A stretch of DNA of 64,000 bases from Streptomyces ochraceiscleroticus (GCF_000720485.1 NZ_JOAX01000023.1:121540-185539), one strand, 5' to 3'. Shown: positions 47,768 through 57,339, numbered from the stretch's first letter. Numbers and translations: made by a program. Notes: generated by a model not told the origin, from the sequence alone.

Positions 47768-50224
47768 ATGAGGACGACAACTCCGTCGGAAACCGACGTG
47801 GTGCGCAGGCCGACCACGGCCCGGCCCGACGCCGTCCCCGCACAGGACAGCGGTCCGCCCGCCGACGGCCGCCCGGCCGAGGGAGCACAACCCGCCGACG
47901 GTGCATACGGAACCGAAGGTTTCCGCGCCGTCGGACTGCCCGGCTCGCCCATCGCCGCCACCGCCGCCCGGCAGTTCGTCCGCACGACGCTCGCCGACTG
48001 GGTCACCCGCGGGCTGCCCGGCGCCGAGTACCTCACCGCGCGCCTCACCGACGAGGCCGAACTGCTCGTCAGCGAGCTGGTCACCAACGCCGTCGTGCAC
48101 GCCGGCACCGCCGTCGAGCTGCTGTGCCGGCTGGACGAGGACGGCCCGCACACCGCCGTGACCGTGGAGGTCTCCGACCACCACCCCGCCCGCCCGGTGC
48201 GCGGCCGCCACGACGCCGTGACGGCCGAGGGCGCGGGCCGCGGCCTGCAGCTCGTCGGCGCGATCGCCGACGCCTGGGGCATCACCTACCGGCGCACCCT
48301 GAAGACCGTGTGGTTCCGGGTGACGGCGGACGCGCCGGAGGCGGTGTACGGCCCGCCGATGGAGATCTTCCACGCGGACCGCAGGGCGCCGGGCGGGCCG
48401 CCGGCCACCGAGCTGATGCCGCCCGGGCCGCAGCGGGCAGCGCTGCGCCGCTGCGAGGTCGAGCGGCTCCACCACGGCGCGCTGTCGTTCCTCGCCGAGG
48501 CGTCCGACCTGCTCAGCGGGCAGCTCGACGCGGATCAGGTGGCCGCGCTGGTCGCGCAGCTCATCGTGCCGCGGATGGCGGACTGGTGCGCGGTGTGGCT
48601 GGAGAACGGCGGGGAATCCGGCGCGCCCCGGCTGGCCCGCGTCTGGCACGCCACGGAGAGCCGCATCGACGGGCTGCGCGAGCTGCTGGAGAAGGACCCG
48701 CCGGTACTGACCGGGCGCGGCGACGGCCACCCCGCCGGCGCGGGCCCCTGGCCGTGGCCCGGCGAGCCCAGCGGGTTCGGGCCCGGCGGCGCGGCCCTGG
48801 CCTGCCCGCTGATCTCCGGCGTGCGCCGGCACGGCACGCTGCTGATAGGCCGGGCGGGACTGCTCCGCTTCCCCGACGAGGTCGTCTCGCTCATCGAGGA
48901 CCTGGCGGGGCGGGTGGCCCGGGCCATCGCCTCCGCGGACGCCTACAGCCGCCAGGAGCGCATCAGCCGGGTACTGCAGCGCCGGCTGCTGCCCGGCCGC
49001 CGCCCGGACGTGCCGGGCGTGGCCTCGGCCGTGGTGTACGAGCCGCGCGAGGGCGCCTGGGCGGGCGGCGACTTCTGGGACCTCTTCCAGGCGGGCGAGG
49101 GCCGCTGGTGCTTCATGCTCGGCGACGTCTGCGGCAGCGGCCCGGAGGCGGCGGCCGTCACGGGGCTGGCCCGCCCGGTACTGCGGCTGCTGGCCCGCGA
49201 GGGGTACGGCGTCGGTGACGTACTGGACCGGCTGAACCGTACGGTCGCGCGGGAGGCGGCCGACTCCGTCGCCGCGGTGGCCGCCGCGGTGGTGGCGGCC
49301 GGCTCCGAGGCGGAGCTCCAGCCCGGCTACCGCGAGGAGAGCGAGCAGGCCCGGTTCCTCTCCCTCCTGTACGGCGAGATCGTCCCGCACGCGGACGGCA
49401 CCGGCGGCGCCCGCTGCACGCTGGCCAGCGCCGGGCACCCGCTGCCGCTGGTGCTCGGCACGGACGGCACGGTGCGGGCGGTCGCCGCGCCCCAGATGCT
49501 GCTCGGCGTCATGGAGGAGACCGAGTACGAGAGCGAGTCCTTCGACCTCGCGCCCGGGGAGACGCTGCTGTGCGTGACCGACGGCGTGACCGAGCGCCGC
49601 TCGGGCTCCCGGCTCTTCGACGACGAGGACGGCCTCGCGCAGGCCCTCGCCGAGTGCGCGGGGCTGGGCGCCGACGGCGTCGCCGAGCACCTCCGGAGCC
49701 GCGTGCACGCCTTCGCCGCGACCCCGCCGGACGACGACCTGGCGCTGCTGGTGCTGCAGGCGGTACCGGGACCGTGGCCGGGCGGCGGGCCCGTGGCCGG
49801 GCGGGGCGGCGGTTACGGGCACGGTCCCGTGGCCGGACGCGGCCACGTCGACGGCCGGCGGAGGGGATCACTCCCCGCGTGCCGGACAATGGGGGCATGC
49901 CTTCTGCACTCCCCGACGGTGAGCCCATGCCCGAGGACGGGGCGCTGCCCGCCCCTGCCCTGGAGGGGGCGGGCGAGCGGCCGCTCGGGTTCTATCTGCA
50001 CGTGCCGTACTGCGCGACCCGCTGCGGATACTGCGACTTCAACACCTACACCGCGAGCGAGCTGCGCGGCTCCGGCGGTGCGCTCGCCTCCCGCGAGAAC
50101 TACGCCGACACCCTCATCGAGGAGATCCGGCTCGCCCGCAAGGTCATGGGCGACGACCCGCGCCGCGTCGAGACGGTCTTCGTGGGCGGCGGCACGCCGA
50201 CGCTGCTCCCCGCCGCCGACCTGA
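47768..50224 (+). CDS. ATPase-GAF-PP2C (SpoIIE-type) phosphatase regulator
   Basis: A multidomain regulator of the partner-switching kind. Domain order: an RsbW-like HATPase (about 50-180, with LLVSELVTNAVVHAG and GAGRGLQLV), a GAF-like domain (about 220-385), and a SpoIIE/PP2C phosphatase (about 395-665, with GGDFWDLF, MLGDVCGSG, SAGHPLP and LLCVTDGVTE). ATG 47768 has GGGAG 6 nt upstream. The frame then runs on for ~150 Pro/Arg/Ser-rich codons and overlaps hemW by 328 bases; the domain itself ends near 49767 (DDDLALLVLQ). A small frameshift in the GC-rich tail would give a stop at about 49922. Divergent from the hybrid kinase with about 100 bp between. Confidence 0.88.
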   Translation: MRTTTPSETDVVRRPTTARPDAVPAQDSGPPADGRPAEGAQPADGAYGTEGFRAVGLPGSPIAATAARQFVRTTLADWVTRGLPGAEYLTARLTDEAELLVSELVTNAVVHAGTAVELLCRLDEDGPHTAVTVEVSDHHPARPVRGRHDAVTAEGAGRGLQLVGAIADAWGITYRRTLKTVWFRVTADAPEAVYGPPMEIFHADRRAPGGPPATELMPPGPQRAALRRCEVERLHHGALSFLAEASDLLSGQLDADQVAALVAQLIVPRMADWCAVWLENGGESGAPRLARVWHATESRIDGLRELLEKDPPVLTGRGDGHPAGAGPWPWPGEPSGFGPGGAALACPLISGVRRHGTLLIGRAGLLRFPDEVVSLIEDLAGRVARAIASADAYSRQERISRVLQRRLLPGRRPDVPGVASAVVYEPREGAWAGGDFWDLFQAGEGRWCFMLGDVCGSGPEAAAVTGLARPVLRLLAREGYGVGDVLDRLNRTVAREAADSVAAVAAAVVAAGSEAELQPGYREESEQARFLSLLYGEIVPHADGTGGARCTLASAGHPLPLVLGTDGTVRAVAAPQMLLGVMEETEYESESFDLAPGETLLCVTDGVTERRSGSRLFDDEDGLAQALAECAGLGADGVAEHLRSRVHAFAATPPDDDLALLVLQAVPGPWPGGGPVAGRGGGYGHGPVAGRGHVDGRRRGSLPACRTMGACLLHSPTVSPCPRTGRCPPLPWRGRASGRSGSICTCRTARPAADTATSTPTPRASCAAPAVRSPPARTTPTPSSRRSGSPARSWATTRAASRRSSWAAARRRCSPPPT

Positions 50225-51129
50225 GCCGCATGCTCGCCGCCATCCGCGACGAATTCGGCTTCACATCGGACGCGGAGATCACCACGGAGGCGAACCCGGA
50301 GTCCGTCGACCCGCGCTACCTCTCCGAGCTGCGCTCCGGCGGCTTCAACCGCGTCTCCTTCGGCATGCAGAGCGCCCGGCAGCACGTCCTGAAGATCCTG
50401 GACCGTACGCACACCCCCGGCCGCCCCGAAGCCTGCGTCGCCGAGGCACGCGCCGCCGGCTTCGACCACGTCAACCTCGACCTGATCTACGGCACGCCCG
50501 GCGAGACCGACGACGACTGGCGCGCCTCCCTGGACGCGGCCATCGGCGCGGGCCCCGACCACGTCTCCGCGTACGCGCTGATCGTCGAGGAGGGCACCCA
50601 GCTCGCCCGCCGCATCCGCCGCGGCGAGGTCCCGATGACCGACGACGACGAGCACGCCGACCGCTACCTCATCGCCGAGGAAGCGCTCACCGCCGCGGGC
50701 TTCACCTGGTACGAGGTCTCCAACTGGGCCACCACGGAAGCGGCCCGCTGCCGCCACAACGAGCTGTACTGGACCGGCGCCGACTGGTGGGGCGCGGGCC
50801 CCGGCGCGCACAGCCACGTGGGCGGCGTCCGCTGGTGGAACGCGAAGCACCCCGGCGCCTACGCCCAGGCCCTGAACGACGGCCGCTCCCCGGGTGCGGG
50901 CCGCGAGGTCCTGACGGCCGAGGACCGCCGCGTGGAGCGGATCCTCCTGGAGCTGCGGCTGGCGGCGGGGTGTCCGCTGGACCTGCTGCGGCCGACCGGG
51001 CTGGCGGCGGCCGAGAAGGCGCTCGCGGACGGCCTGCTGGACCCCGGCCCGTACGAGGCCGGGCGGGCGGTACTGACGCTGCGCGGCCGCCTGCTGGCGG
51101 ATGCCGTGGTGCGCGACCTGGTCGACTAG
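49897..51129 (+). CDS. hemW: Radical SAM protein HemW
   Basis: A haem chaperone-like radical SAM protein related to oxygen-independent coproporphyrinogen oxidase. The 4Fe-4S site is C39-x3-C43-x2-C46 (YCATRCGYCDF). GGGTPTLL, the EANPES segment and the RVSFGMQS strand follow, with the HemW-type C-terminal domain containing HNELYWTGADWWG. The 410 residues match Streptomyces homologues. Because actinobacteria make haem by the coproporphyrin route, HemW is more likely than HemN. ATG 49897 has GACAAT 6 nt upstream (weak leaderless-type signal). The stop TAG (51127-51129) is part of the CTAG flanking the MITE. Confidence 0.93.
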   Translation: MPSALPDGEPMPEDGALPAPALEGAGERPLGFYLHVPYCATRCGYCDFNTYTASELRGSGGALASRENYADTLIEEIRLARKVMGDDPRRVETVFVGGGTPTLLPAADLSRMLAAIRDEFGFTSDAEITTEANPESVDPRYLSELRSGGFNRVSFGMQSARQHVLKILDRTHTPGRPEACVAEARAAGFDHVNLDLIYGTPGETDDDWRASLDAAIGAGPDHVSAYALIVEEGTQLARRIRRGEVPMTDDDEHADRYLIAEEALTAAGFTWYEVSNWATTEAARCRHNELYWTGADWWGAGPGAHSHVGGVRWWNAKHPGAYAQALNDGRSPGAGREVLTAEDRRVERILLELRLAAGCPLDLLRPTGLAAAEKALADGLLDPGPYEAGRAVLTLRGRLLADAVVRDLVD

Positions 51130-51294
51130 GGCGTGTCTTTTGGATCAGGCCGGATCAGGTCGCGGCGTCTGGTGCGGTGCATCGTAAGGCGGAGCGTTGC
51201 CCTCGTACCGGGTTGTACGTGGGTAATGCGACAACGCCGCGAGGTGCCGTGCCAGGCGTCGCGACCCCGGGATGATCCGAAAGACGCGCCCTAG
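51126..51294. mobile_element. MITE-like element flanked by CTAG
   Basis: An internal 161-bp element (51130-51290) has terminal inverted repeats GGCGTGTCTTTTGGATCA and TGATCCGAAAGACGCGCC (16 of 18 positions complementary) and is flanked on both sides by CTAG (51126-51129, 51291-51294), a likely target duplication. The whole interior is an imperfect palindrome, so the RNA or single strand can fold into one long hairpin. It has no coding capacity. The termini look like those of IS5-type elements common in Streptomyces (from memory). It sits exactly between the stop codons of two convergent genes. Confidence 0.85.
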
Positions 51295-52124
51295 GCGGGC
51301 GGCGCCGTCACGAAATCGATCAGCTCCTCCACCCGTCCCAGCAGCGCCGGCTCCAGGTCCTTGTACGAGCGGACCGAGCCGAGGATGCGCTGCCACGCCG
51401 CGCCCGTGTTCTCCGGCCAGCGCAGGGCGCGGCAGACGCCCGTCTTCCAGTCCTGGCCGTGGGGGACGGAGGGCCAGGCGGGGATGCCGACCGAGGCGGG
51501 CTTCACGGCCTCCCAGACGTCGATGTAGGGGTGGCCGACGATCAGGACGTTCGCGTCCGTGACCGACGCCGCGATGCGGGACTCCTTGGAGCCGGGCACC
51601 AGGTGGTCGACGAGGACGCCGAGGCGGGCGTCCGGGCCGGGGGAGAAGGAGCGGACGATGGCCGGGAGGTCGTCGATGCCCTCGAGGTACTCGACGACGA
51701 CGCCTTCGATGCGCAGGTCGTCGCCCCAGACGCGTTCGACCAGCTCCGCGTCGTGGCGGCCCTCCACGTAGATGCGCCCGGCGCGGGCGACCCGGGCGCG
51801 GGCGCCGGGGACGGCGAGCGAGCCGGAGGCGGTACGGCGCGGGCCCTGGGGGCGTGCGGATGTGGCGGAGGGACGCACGAGAGTGACGACCTTGCCCTCG
51901 AGAAGGAAGCCGCGGGGCGTCATCGGGAAGACCCGGTGTTTGCCGAAGCGGTCCTCCAGGGTGACGGTCGGCCCCTCGGCGGTCTTCTCGCAGCGGACGA
52001 CGGCACCGCAGTACCCGGTGGTGATCTCCTCGACGACCAGGTCGGGCTCGGCGGGGACCTCGGGGGCGGGCTTCTGCTTCTTCCAAGGGGGAGTGAGGTC
52101 AGGCCCGTACTGTCTGCTGCGCAT
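51291..52124 (-). CDS. DUF3097 family protein
   Basis: A 277-residue conserved actinobacterial protein of unknown function. It starts MRSRQYGPDLTPPWKK and has an N-terminal beta-rich part (VTLEDRFGKHRVFPM), a Toprim-like centre (IYVEGRHDAELVERVWGDDL ... LGVLVDHLVPGSKE ... VLIVGHPYIDVWEAV) and a C-terminal helical part. The acidic pattern E...DxD-like is reminiscent of Toprim nucleic-acid enzymes, which is an inference. ATG 52124 has TATCGT 7 nt upstream on the minus strand (leaderless). The stop codon lies in the right CTAG of the MITE. Confidence 0.9.
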   Translation of the reverse strand: MRSRQYGPDLTPPWKKQKPAPEVPAEPDLVVEEITTGYCGAVVRCEKTAEGPTVTLEDRFGKHRVFPMTPRGFLLEGKVVTLVRPSATSARPQGPRRTASGSLAVPGARARVARAGRIYVEGRHDAELVERVWGDDLRIEGVVVEYLEGIDDLPAIVRSFSPGPDARLGVLVDHLVPGSKESRIAASVTDANVLIVGHPYIDVWEAVKPASVGIPAWPSVPHGQDWKTGVCRALRWPENTGAAWQRILGSVRSYKDLEPALLGRVEELIDFVTAPPA

Positions 52125-52163
52125 TCGACAGACGATATGCGGGGAGCGGGGCGCCCGTGGGGG

Positions 52164-52898
52164 CTATACGGGCGACACGCCGAAGCGGCGGGCCAGCTCT
52201 TCGCGCTGGGTGCGGACGAAGCGGGCATCCACGACGGCGCCGTGGCCGGGGACGTAGCGGGCCTCCTCGCCGCCGAGGGAGAGGAGCCGGTCCAGCGCGG
52301 CCGGCCAGCAGGCGGGGAGCGCGTCGGGGCCGGCCTGCGGCTCGCCCGACTCCTCGACGAGGTCGCCGCAGAACACCACCTCGGGCCCGCCCGCGCTGCC
52401 CTGCACACACACCGCCAGGTCGTGCGCGCTGTGCCCGGGACCGACGTTCGCCAGCAGGACGTGCCGGTCGCCCAGGTCCAGGGTGCGTTCGCCGCAGACC
52501 GCGTGCTGCGGGACCACCAGGGTGTCCACCGCCTCGGCCGCGGCCCCCGGGTCGGCCCCGTTCCGTACCGCGTCGGTGAGCAGCGCCTCCGGCTCGCGGC
52601 GCAGCAGCTCGCCCATGCCGGTCGCGCCGAAGACCGTCACACCCGCGAACGCCGCCGTGCCCAGTACATGATCGAAGTGCGGGTGGGTGAGGGCGATGTG
52701 GGACACCTCACGGCCCAGTACGCCGCGCACCTGGCGGCGCAGCTCGGCGCCCTCCGCCAGTCCGGACCCGGTGTCGACCAGGAGGACGCCGGTGGTACCG
52801 GCCACGACGCCGACCGTGGCGTCCCACTGGGGCAGCCGGCGCCGGGCGACCCCGTCGGCGAGCCGCTCCCACCCTGCCTCTTCCCAACTCGTGCGCAT
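52164..52898 (-). CDS. MBL-fold metallohydrolase
   Basis: A 244-residue metallo-beta-lactamase-fold enzyme. The metal motif THPHFDH is at 71-77, with further ligands in GPGHSAHD, FCGDLVEE and YVPGHGAVVD. The family includes thioesterases, lactonases and glyoxalase-II-like enzymes; the substrate is not evident. ATG 52898 has TAGCGT 6 nt upstream on the minus strand (leaderless). It lies 39 nt upstream of the DUF3097 start in the same direction but each has its own promoter-like signal. Confidence 0.9.
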   Translation of the reverse strand: MRTSWEEAGWERLADGVARRRLPQWDATVGVVAGTTGVLLVDTGSGLAEGAELRRQVRGVLGREVSHIALTHPHFDHVLGTAAFAGVTVFGATGMGELLRREPEALLTDAVRNGADPGAAAEAVDTLVVPQHAVCGERTLDLGDRHVLLANVGPGHSAHDLAVCVQGSAGGPEVVFCGDLVEESGEPQAGPDALPACWPAALDRLLSLGGEEARYVPGHGAVVDARFVRTQREELARRFGVSPV

Positions 52899-53028
52899 AC
52901 CGCGACGCTAGCCCGTATAGCGCGAAATCGCGCGCGGCCGACCGGCTGACCTGGGCGTATCCCGGGGACACGGAGCCGCCGTGGCGCGATACGGTGGCCC
53001 GCCGGGCCGCGCGCCACGGTGCCCGGCC

Positions 53029-53059
53029 TTGCCCTGGCCGTGCTACCCGGCCGTACACT
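53029..53059 (+). promoter_or_regulatory. Putative hrcA promoter
   Basis: TTGCCC (53029-53034) and TACACT (53054-53059), 19-nt spacer, immediately upstream of the CIRCE element. Confidence 0.5.
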
Positions 53060-53069
53060 GGTTCAGGGT

Positions 53070-53096
53070 TTGGCACTCGGACCGGTCGAGTGCCAG
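53070..53096 (+). promoter_or_regulatory. CIRCE operator
   Basis: TTGGCACTC, 9-nt spacer, GAGTGCCAG, an inverted repeat matching the HrcA operator (consensus TTAGCACTC-N9-GAGTGCTAA) except at the outer positions. It lies 10 nt after the -10 hexamer and about 75 nt before hrcA, indicating autorepression of hrcA-dnaJ. Confidence 0.93.
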
Positions 53097-53172
53097 GGAC
53101 AGCCGGCCGGACCCCGGCCGGACAGGCGGCCGCGGAGGCCCAGGGGAGAGCGCGGGACTGGAGGTGTGCGCG

Positions 53173-54189
53173 ATGCTCAGCGAACGCAGACTCGAAGTGC
53201 TGCGTGCCATCGTCCAGGACTACGTGGGCACCGAGGAGCCGGTCGGCTCCAAGGCCCTCACGGAACGCCACCGGCTCGGCGTCTCGCCGGCCACGGTCCG
53301 CAACGACATGGCGGTGCTGGAGGAGGAGGGCTTCATCGCCCAGCCTCACACGAGCGCCGGACGCATCCCCACCGACAAGGGCTACCGCCTCTTCGTCGAC
53401 AAGCTGGCGGCCGTGAAGCCGCTCTCCGGCCCCGAGCGCCGGGCGATCCACAGCTTCCTCGACAGCGCGGTGGACCTCGACGACGTGGTGGCCCGTACGG
53501 TACGGCTGCTCGCGCAGCTCACCCGGCAGGTCGCGGTGGTCCAGTACCCCTCGCTGACCCGGTCCACCGTCCGGCACGTGGAGCTGCTGTCGCTGGCCCC
53601 GGCCCGGCTGATGCTCGTCCTGATCACGGACACCGGACGGGTCGAGCAGCGCATGATCGACTGCCCGGCGCCGTTCGGCGAAACGTCCCTGGCGGACCTG
53701 CGGGCCCGGCTCAACAGCCGGGTGGTGGGGCGCCGGTTCACCGACGTGCCCCAGCTGGTGCAGGACCTCCCCGAGTCCTTCGAGGCGGACGACCGCGGCA
53801 CGGTCTCGACAGTGCTGTCGGTGTTGCTGGAGACTCTGGTGGAGGAGACCGAAGAGCGGCTGATGATCGGCGGTACCGCCAATCTCACGCGCTTCGGACA
53901 TGATTTCCCGCTGACGATCCGGCCGGTGCTGGAGGCACTCGAGGAGCAGGTCGTGCTCCTCAAGCTGCTGGGAGAGGCCAAGGATTCGAGCATGACCGTG
54001 CGCATCGGGCACGAGAACGCTCACGAGGGCCTCACTTCCACATCGGTCGTCGCCGTCGGCTACGGTTCGGGCGACGAGGCAGTCGCCAAACTCGGCGTGG
54101 TCGGACCGACCCGCATGGACTACCCCGGAACGATGGGAGCGGTACGCGCAGTGGCACGTTACGTCGGACAGATCCTGGCGGAGTCGTAA
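53173..54189 (+). CDS. hrcA: Heat-inducible transcription repressor HrcA
   Basis: A 338-residue repressor that binds CIRCE and releases it on heat stress. The N-terminal winged helix ([16 protein letters not shown] ... [18 protein letters not shown] ... [14 protein letters not shown]) is followed by the GAF-like and dimerisation domains ([17 protein letters not shown] near the end). GGAGG lies 8 nt before ATG 53173. The stop TAA directly abuts the GTG of the dnaJ gene. The CIRCE site upstream shows autoregulation. Confidence 0.97.
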   Translation: MLSERRLEVLRAIVQDYVGTEEPVGSKALTERHRLGVSPATVRNDMAVLEEEGFIAQPHTSAGRIPTDKGYRLFVDKLAAVKPLSGPERRAIHSFLDSAVDLDDVVARTVRLLAQLTRQVAVVQYPSLTRSTVRHVELLSLAPARLMLVLITDTGRVEQRMIDCPAPFGETSLADLRARLNSRVVGRRFTDVPQLVQDLPESFEADDRGTVSTVLSVLLETLVEETEERLMIGGTANLTRFGHDFPLTIRPVLEALEEQVVLLKLLGEAKDSSMTVRIGHENAHEGLTSTSVVAVGYGSGDEAVAKLGVVGPTRMDYPGTMGAVRAVARYVGQILAES

Positions 54190-55323
54190 GTGGCCACGGA
54201 CTATTACGCGGTCCTCGGTGTCAGCCGCGACGCCTCGCAGGACCAGATCAAGAAGGCTTTCCGGCGGCTGGCGCGCGAGCTGCACCCGGACGTGAACCCG
54301 GATCCCAAGACCCAGGAGCGGTTCAAGGAGATCAACGCCGCTTACGAGGTGCTGTCGGACCCGCAGAAGAAGCAGGTCTACGACCTCGGCGGCGACCCGA
54401 TGTCCCAGGGCGGCGGCGCCGGCGGGGCCGGCTTCGGCGCGGGCTTCGGGAACTTCTCCGACATCATGGACGCGTTCTTCGGCACGGCGTCGCAGCGCGG
54501 GCCGCGCTCGCGCACCCGCCGCGGCCAGGACGCGATGATCCGGCTGGACGTGGAGCTGAACGAGGCCGCGTTCGGTACGACCAAGGACATCCAGGTCGAC
54601 ACCGCCATCGTGTGCACGACCTGTACGGGTGAGGGCGCCGCGCCCGGCACCTCCGCGCAGACCTGTGACATGTGCCGCGGCCGCGGTGAGGTCTCGCAGG
54701 TCACCCGGTCCTTCCTGGGTCAGGTCATGACCTCGCGGCCGTGCCCGCAGTGCCAGGGCTTCGGCACGGTCGTGCCGACCCCGTGCCCCGAGTGCGCGGG
54801 CGACGGCCGCATCCGGTCCCGCCGCACGCTCACGGTCAAGATCCCGGCCGGTGTCGACAACGGCACCCGCATCCAGCTCGCGGGCGAGGGCGAGGTCGGT
54901 CCCGGCGGCGGCCCCGCCGGTGACCTCTACGTCGAGATCCACGAGGTCGCGCACCCGGTCTTCCAGCGGCGCGGCGACGACCTGCACTGCACGGTCACGA
55001 TCCCGATGACCGCGGCGGCGCTGGGCACGAAGTGCCCGCTGGAGACGCTGGACGGGGTACGCGACGTCGACATCCGGCCCGGCACCCAGTCCGGCCAGTC
55101 CATCCCGCTGCACGGCTGCGGCATCACGCACCTGCGCGGCGGCGGCCGCGGTGACCTGGTCGTCCACGTCGAGGTCCAGACCCCGGGCAAGCTCGACCCG
55201 GAGCAGGAGGAGCTGCTGCGCCGGCTCGCCAAGCTCCGCGGCGAGGAGCGCCCGACGGGGCAGTTCCAGCCGGGCCAGCAGGGACTGTTCTCGCGCCTCA
55301 AAGATGCCTTCAACGGACGATGA
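54190..55323 (+). CDS. dnaJ: Chaperone DnaJ (second copy type, hrcA-linked)
   Basis: A 377-residue Hsp40. The J domain has HPD at 32-34. A Gly/Phe-rich stretch follows ([15 protein letters not shown]), then four zinc repeats ([32 protein letters not shown]) and the C-terminal substrate-binding domains. The GTG start is immediately after the hrcA stop, so translation is coupled and the gene is under CIRCE/HrcA control. In Streptomyces this is usually the dnaJ2 copy, separate from the dnaK operon, which is not in the window. Confidence 0.96.
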   Translation: MATDYYAVLGVSRDASQDQIKKAFRRLARELHPDVNPDPKTQERFKEINAAYEVLSDPQKKQVYDLGGDPMSQGGGAGGAGFGAGFGNFSDIMDAFFGTASQRGPRSRTRRGQDAMIRLDVELNEAAFGTTKDIQVDTAIVCTTCTGEGAAPGTSAQTCDMCRGRGEVSQVTRSFLGQVMTSRPCPQCQGFGTVVPTPCPECAGDGRIRSRRTLTVKIPAGVDNGTRIQLAGEGEVGPGGGPAGDLYVEIHEVAHPVFQRRGDDLHCTVTIPMTAAALGTKCPLETLDGVRDVDIRPGTQSGQSIPLHGCGITHLRGGGRGDLVVHVEVQTPGKLDPEQEELLRRLAKLRGEERPTGQFQPGQQGLFSRLKDAFNGR

Positions 55324-55338
55324 GGCAGGGGAGTGGGG

Positions 55339-55354
55339 CCGTCCTCGCGGACGG
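55339..55354 (+). terminator. Hairpin after dnaJ
   Basis: CCGTCC (55339-55344), loop TCGC, GGACGG (55349-55354). Short, no T-run; 16 nt after the stop. Confidence 0.45.
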
Positions 55355-55433
55355 TGAACCGCTCCGGAATATGTGTACGTGGCACGGTCGCCCCGATTCA
55401 GGGGGCGGCCGTGACGCGTGACACGATGTGGGC

Positions 55434-56540
55434 ATGCCCACCGCGCTGACCGATCTGTGCCGCCACCCGATCGTGCAGGCCCCCATGGCGGGCGGCGCCT
55501 CGAGTCCCGAGCTGGCCGCCGCCGTCAGCACGGCCGGCGGCCTGGGCTTCCTCGCGGCCGGATACAAGACGGCCGACGGCATGTACCAGGAGATCACCCA
55601 GGTGCGCGGGCTGACCGACCGCCCCTTCGGCGTGAACCTCTTCATGCCGCAGCCGGAGCTCGCCGACGCCGCCGCCGTCGAGGTCTACCGCGAACAGCTC
55701 GCGGGCGAGGCCACCTGGTACGAGACCGAGCTCGGCGACACCGCGGGCTCCGCCGACGACGGGTACGACGCCAAGCTCGCCGTCCTGCGCGAGGACCCCG
55801 TGCCGGTGGTCTCCTTCACCTTCGGCTGCCCCGACCGCAAGACCCTGCAGGCCCTCGACAGGGTCGGCACGTACACCGTCGTCACGGTCACCACGGCCGC
55901 GGAGGCGCGGGCCGCGCAGGAGGCGGGCGCCGACGCCGTGTGCGTCCAGGGCATAGAGGCGGGCGGTCACCAGGGCACGCACCGCGACGACCCGCACAGC
56001 GACGGCACCGGCGCGGGCGTCGGCCTGCTCACGCTGATCGCCGAGGTCCGCGAGGACGTCCGGCTGCCGGTGATCGCCGCGGGCGGGCTGATGCGCGGCG
56101 CGCAGATCGCCGCCGTACTGGCCGCGGGCGCGGCCGCCGCCCAGCTCGGCACGGCCTTCCTGGCCTGTCCCGAGTCCGGCGCCCACCCGCTGCACAAGCA
56201 GGCGCTGACCGACCCGCTGTTCACCCGTACGGAGCTGACCCGGGCGTTCTCCGGGCGCCCGGCCCGCGGCCTGGTGAACCGTTTCCTGCGCGAGCACGGC
56301 CCGTACGCACCGGCCGCCTACCCGGCCGTCCACTACCTCACCTCCCCGGTACGCAAGGCCGCGGCCAAGGCCGGCGACCCGCAGGCCATGAGTCTGTGGG
56401 CGGGCCAGGGCCACCGGCTGGCCCGGCAGCTCCCCGCGAGCGGGCTGATGGAGACACTGGTGGCCGAACTGGCCGCCGCACGCGATCAGTTGAACCCCTC
56501 CGGCGCCGCCGGAACCGGACCCCTCGGGAGTGCCTCGTGA
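55434..56540 (+). CDS. Nitronate monooxygenase-like FMN protein
   Basis: A 368-residue TIM-barrel flavoprotein of the 2-nitropropane dioxygenase family. Visible marks are IVQAPMAGGASSPELAAAVS near the N-terminus, the FMN-contact CVQGIEAGGHQGTH with the catalytic-type His, PVIAAGGLMRG, and the AAAQLGTAFLACPESG phosphate loop. It detoxifies alkyl nitronates, though many relatives have other substrates. ATG 55434 has CACGAT 6 nt upstream (weak leaderless-type signal). Its stop overlaps the rsmE start as GTGA. Confidence 0.9.
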   Translation: MPTALTDLCRHPIVQAPMAGGASSPELAAAVSTAGGLGFLAAGYKTADGMYQEITQVRGLTDRPFGVNLFMPQPELADAAAVEVYREQLAGEATWYETELGDTAGSADDGYDAKLAVLREDPVPVVSFTFGCPDRKTLQALDRVGTYTVVTVTTAAEARAAQEAGADAVCVQGIEAGGHQGTHRDDPHSDGTGAGVGLLTLIAEVREDVRLPVIAAGGLMRGAQIAAVLAAGAAAAQLGTAFLACPESGAHPLHKQALTDPLFTRTELTRAFSGRPARGLVNRFLREHGPYAPAAYPAVHYLTSPVRKAAAKAGDPQAMSLWAGQGHRLARQLPASGLMETLVAELAAARDQLNPSGAAGTGPLGSAS

Positions 56541-57280
56541 CCGCCCCGGTCTTCCTCGTCGACTCGCTGGCCGGCGCCGCGCCGGGCGCGGCCCTCACCC
56601 TGGACGGCCCCGAGGGGCGGCACGCGGTGTCCGTACGACGGTTGCGCGCCGGCGAGGAGATCGTGCTGACGGACGGCGCGGGCACCGGCGCGTACGGGAC
56701 GGTCGCCGCGGTCGAGGGCAAGGACCGCCTCGACGTCGCGGTGACGGAGGTACGGACCGAGGAGGCGCCGCGGCCGCGCATCACCGTCGTACAGGCGCTG
56801 CCCAAGGGCGACCGCGGTGAACTGGCCGTGGAGACCATGACCGAGACCGGCGTGGACGCGATCGTGCCGTGGCAGGCGTCGCGCTGTGTGACGCAGTGGA
56901 AGGGCGAGCGGGGCGCCAAGTCGCTGACGAAATGGCGCAATACGGCGCGCGAGGCCGGGAAGCAGGCCCGCCGGCTGACGTTCCCGGAGGTCGCGGATGC
57001 GGCCACCACGAAGGACGTGGCCGCGCTGCTGTCCGGCGCCGCCTTCGCCGCCGTGCTGCACGAGGAGGGCAGCGAGCCGCTGGCCCGCGCCGAACTCCCC
57101 GCCGACGGCGGCATCGTGCTCGTCGTCGGGCCCGAGGGCGGCGTCTCGCCGGAGGAACTGGAGCTGTTCGCGGCGGCCGGCGCGAAGCCGTACCGGCTGG
57201 GGGCGAGCGTGCTGCGCACCTCCACCGCCGGTACGGCCGCGACCGCGCTGCTGCTGGGGCGTACCGGCCGCTGGGACTGA
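56537..57280 (+). CDS. rsmE: 16S rRNA m3U1498 methyltransferase RsmE
   Basis: Methylates U1498 of 16S rRNA in the 30S subunit. The 247 residues have an N-terminal PUA-like domain (HAVSVRRLRAGEEIVLTDG) and a C-terminal SPOUT domain with LVVGPEGGVSPEELELF and the knot motif LGASVLRTSTAGTAA. Start GTG 56537 overlaps the preceding stop and has GGGAG 6 nt upstream, so the two genes are coupled. Confidence 0.95.
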   Translation: MTAPVFLVDSLAGAAPGAALTLDGPEGRHAVSVRRLRAGEEIVLTDGAGTGAYGTVAAVEGKDRLDVAVTEVRTEEAPRPRITVVQALPKGDRGELAVETMTETGVDAIVPWQASRCVTQWKGERGAKSLTKWRNTAREAGKQARRLTFPEVADAATTKDVAALLSGAAFAAVLHEEGSEPLARAELPADGGIVLVVGPEGGVSPEELELFAAAGAKPYRLGASVLRTSTAGTAATALLLGRTGRWD

Positions 57281-57339
57281 GCGCCCGGCTGGTCCCGGCG
57301 CTCGGCCGGTTCCGGCGTCCGGCCGGTTCCGGCGTGGCG

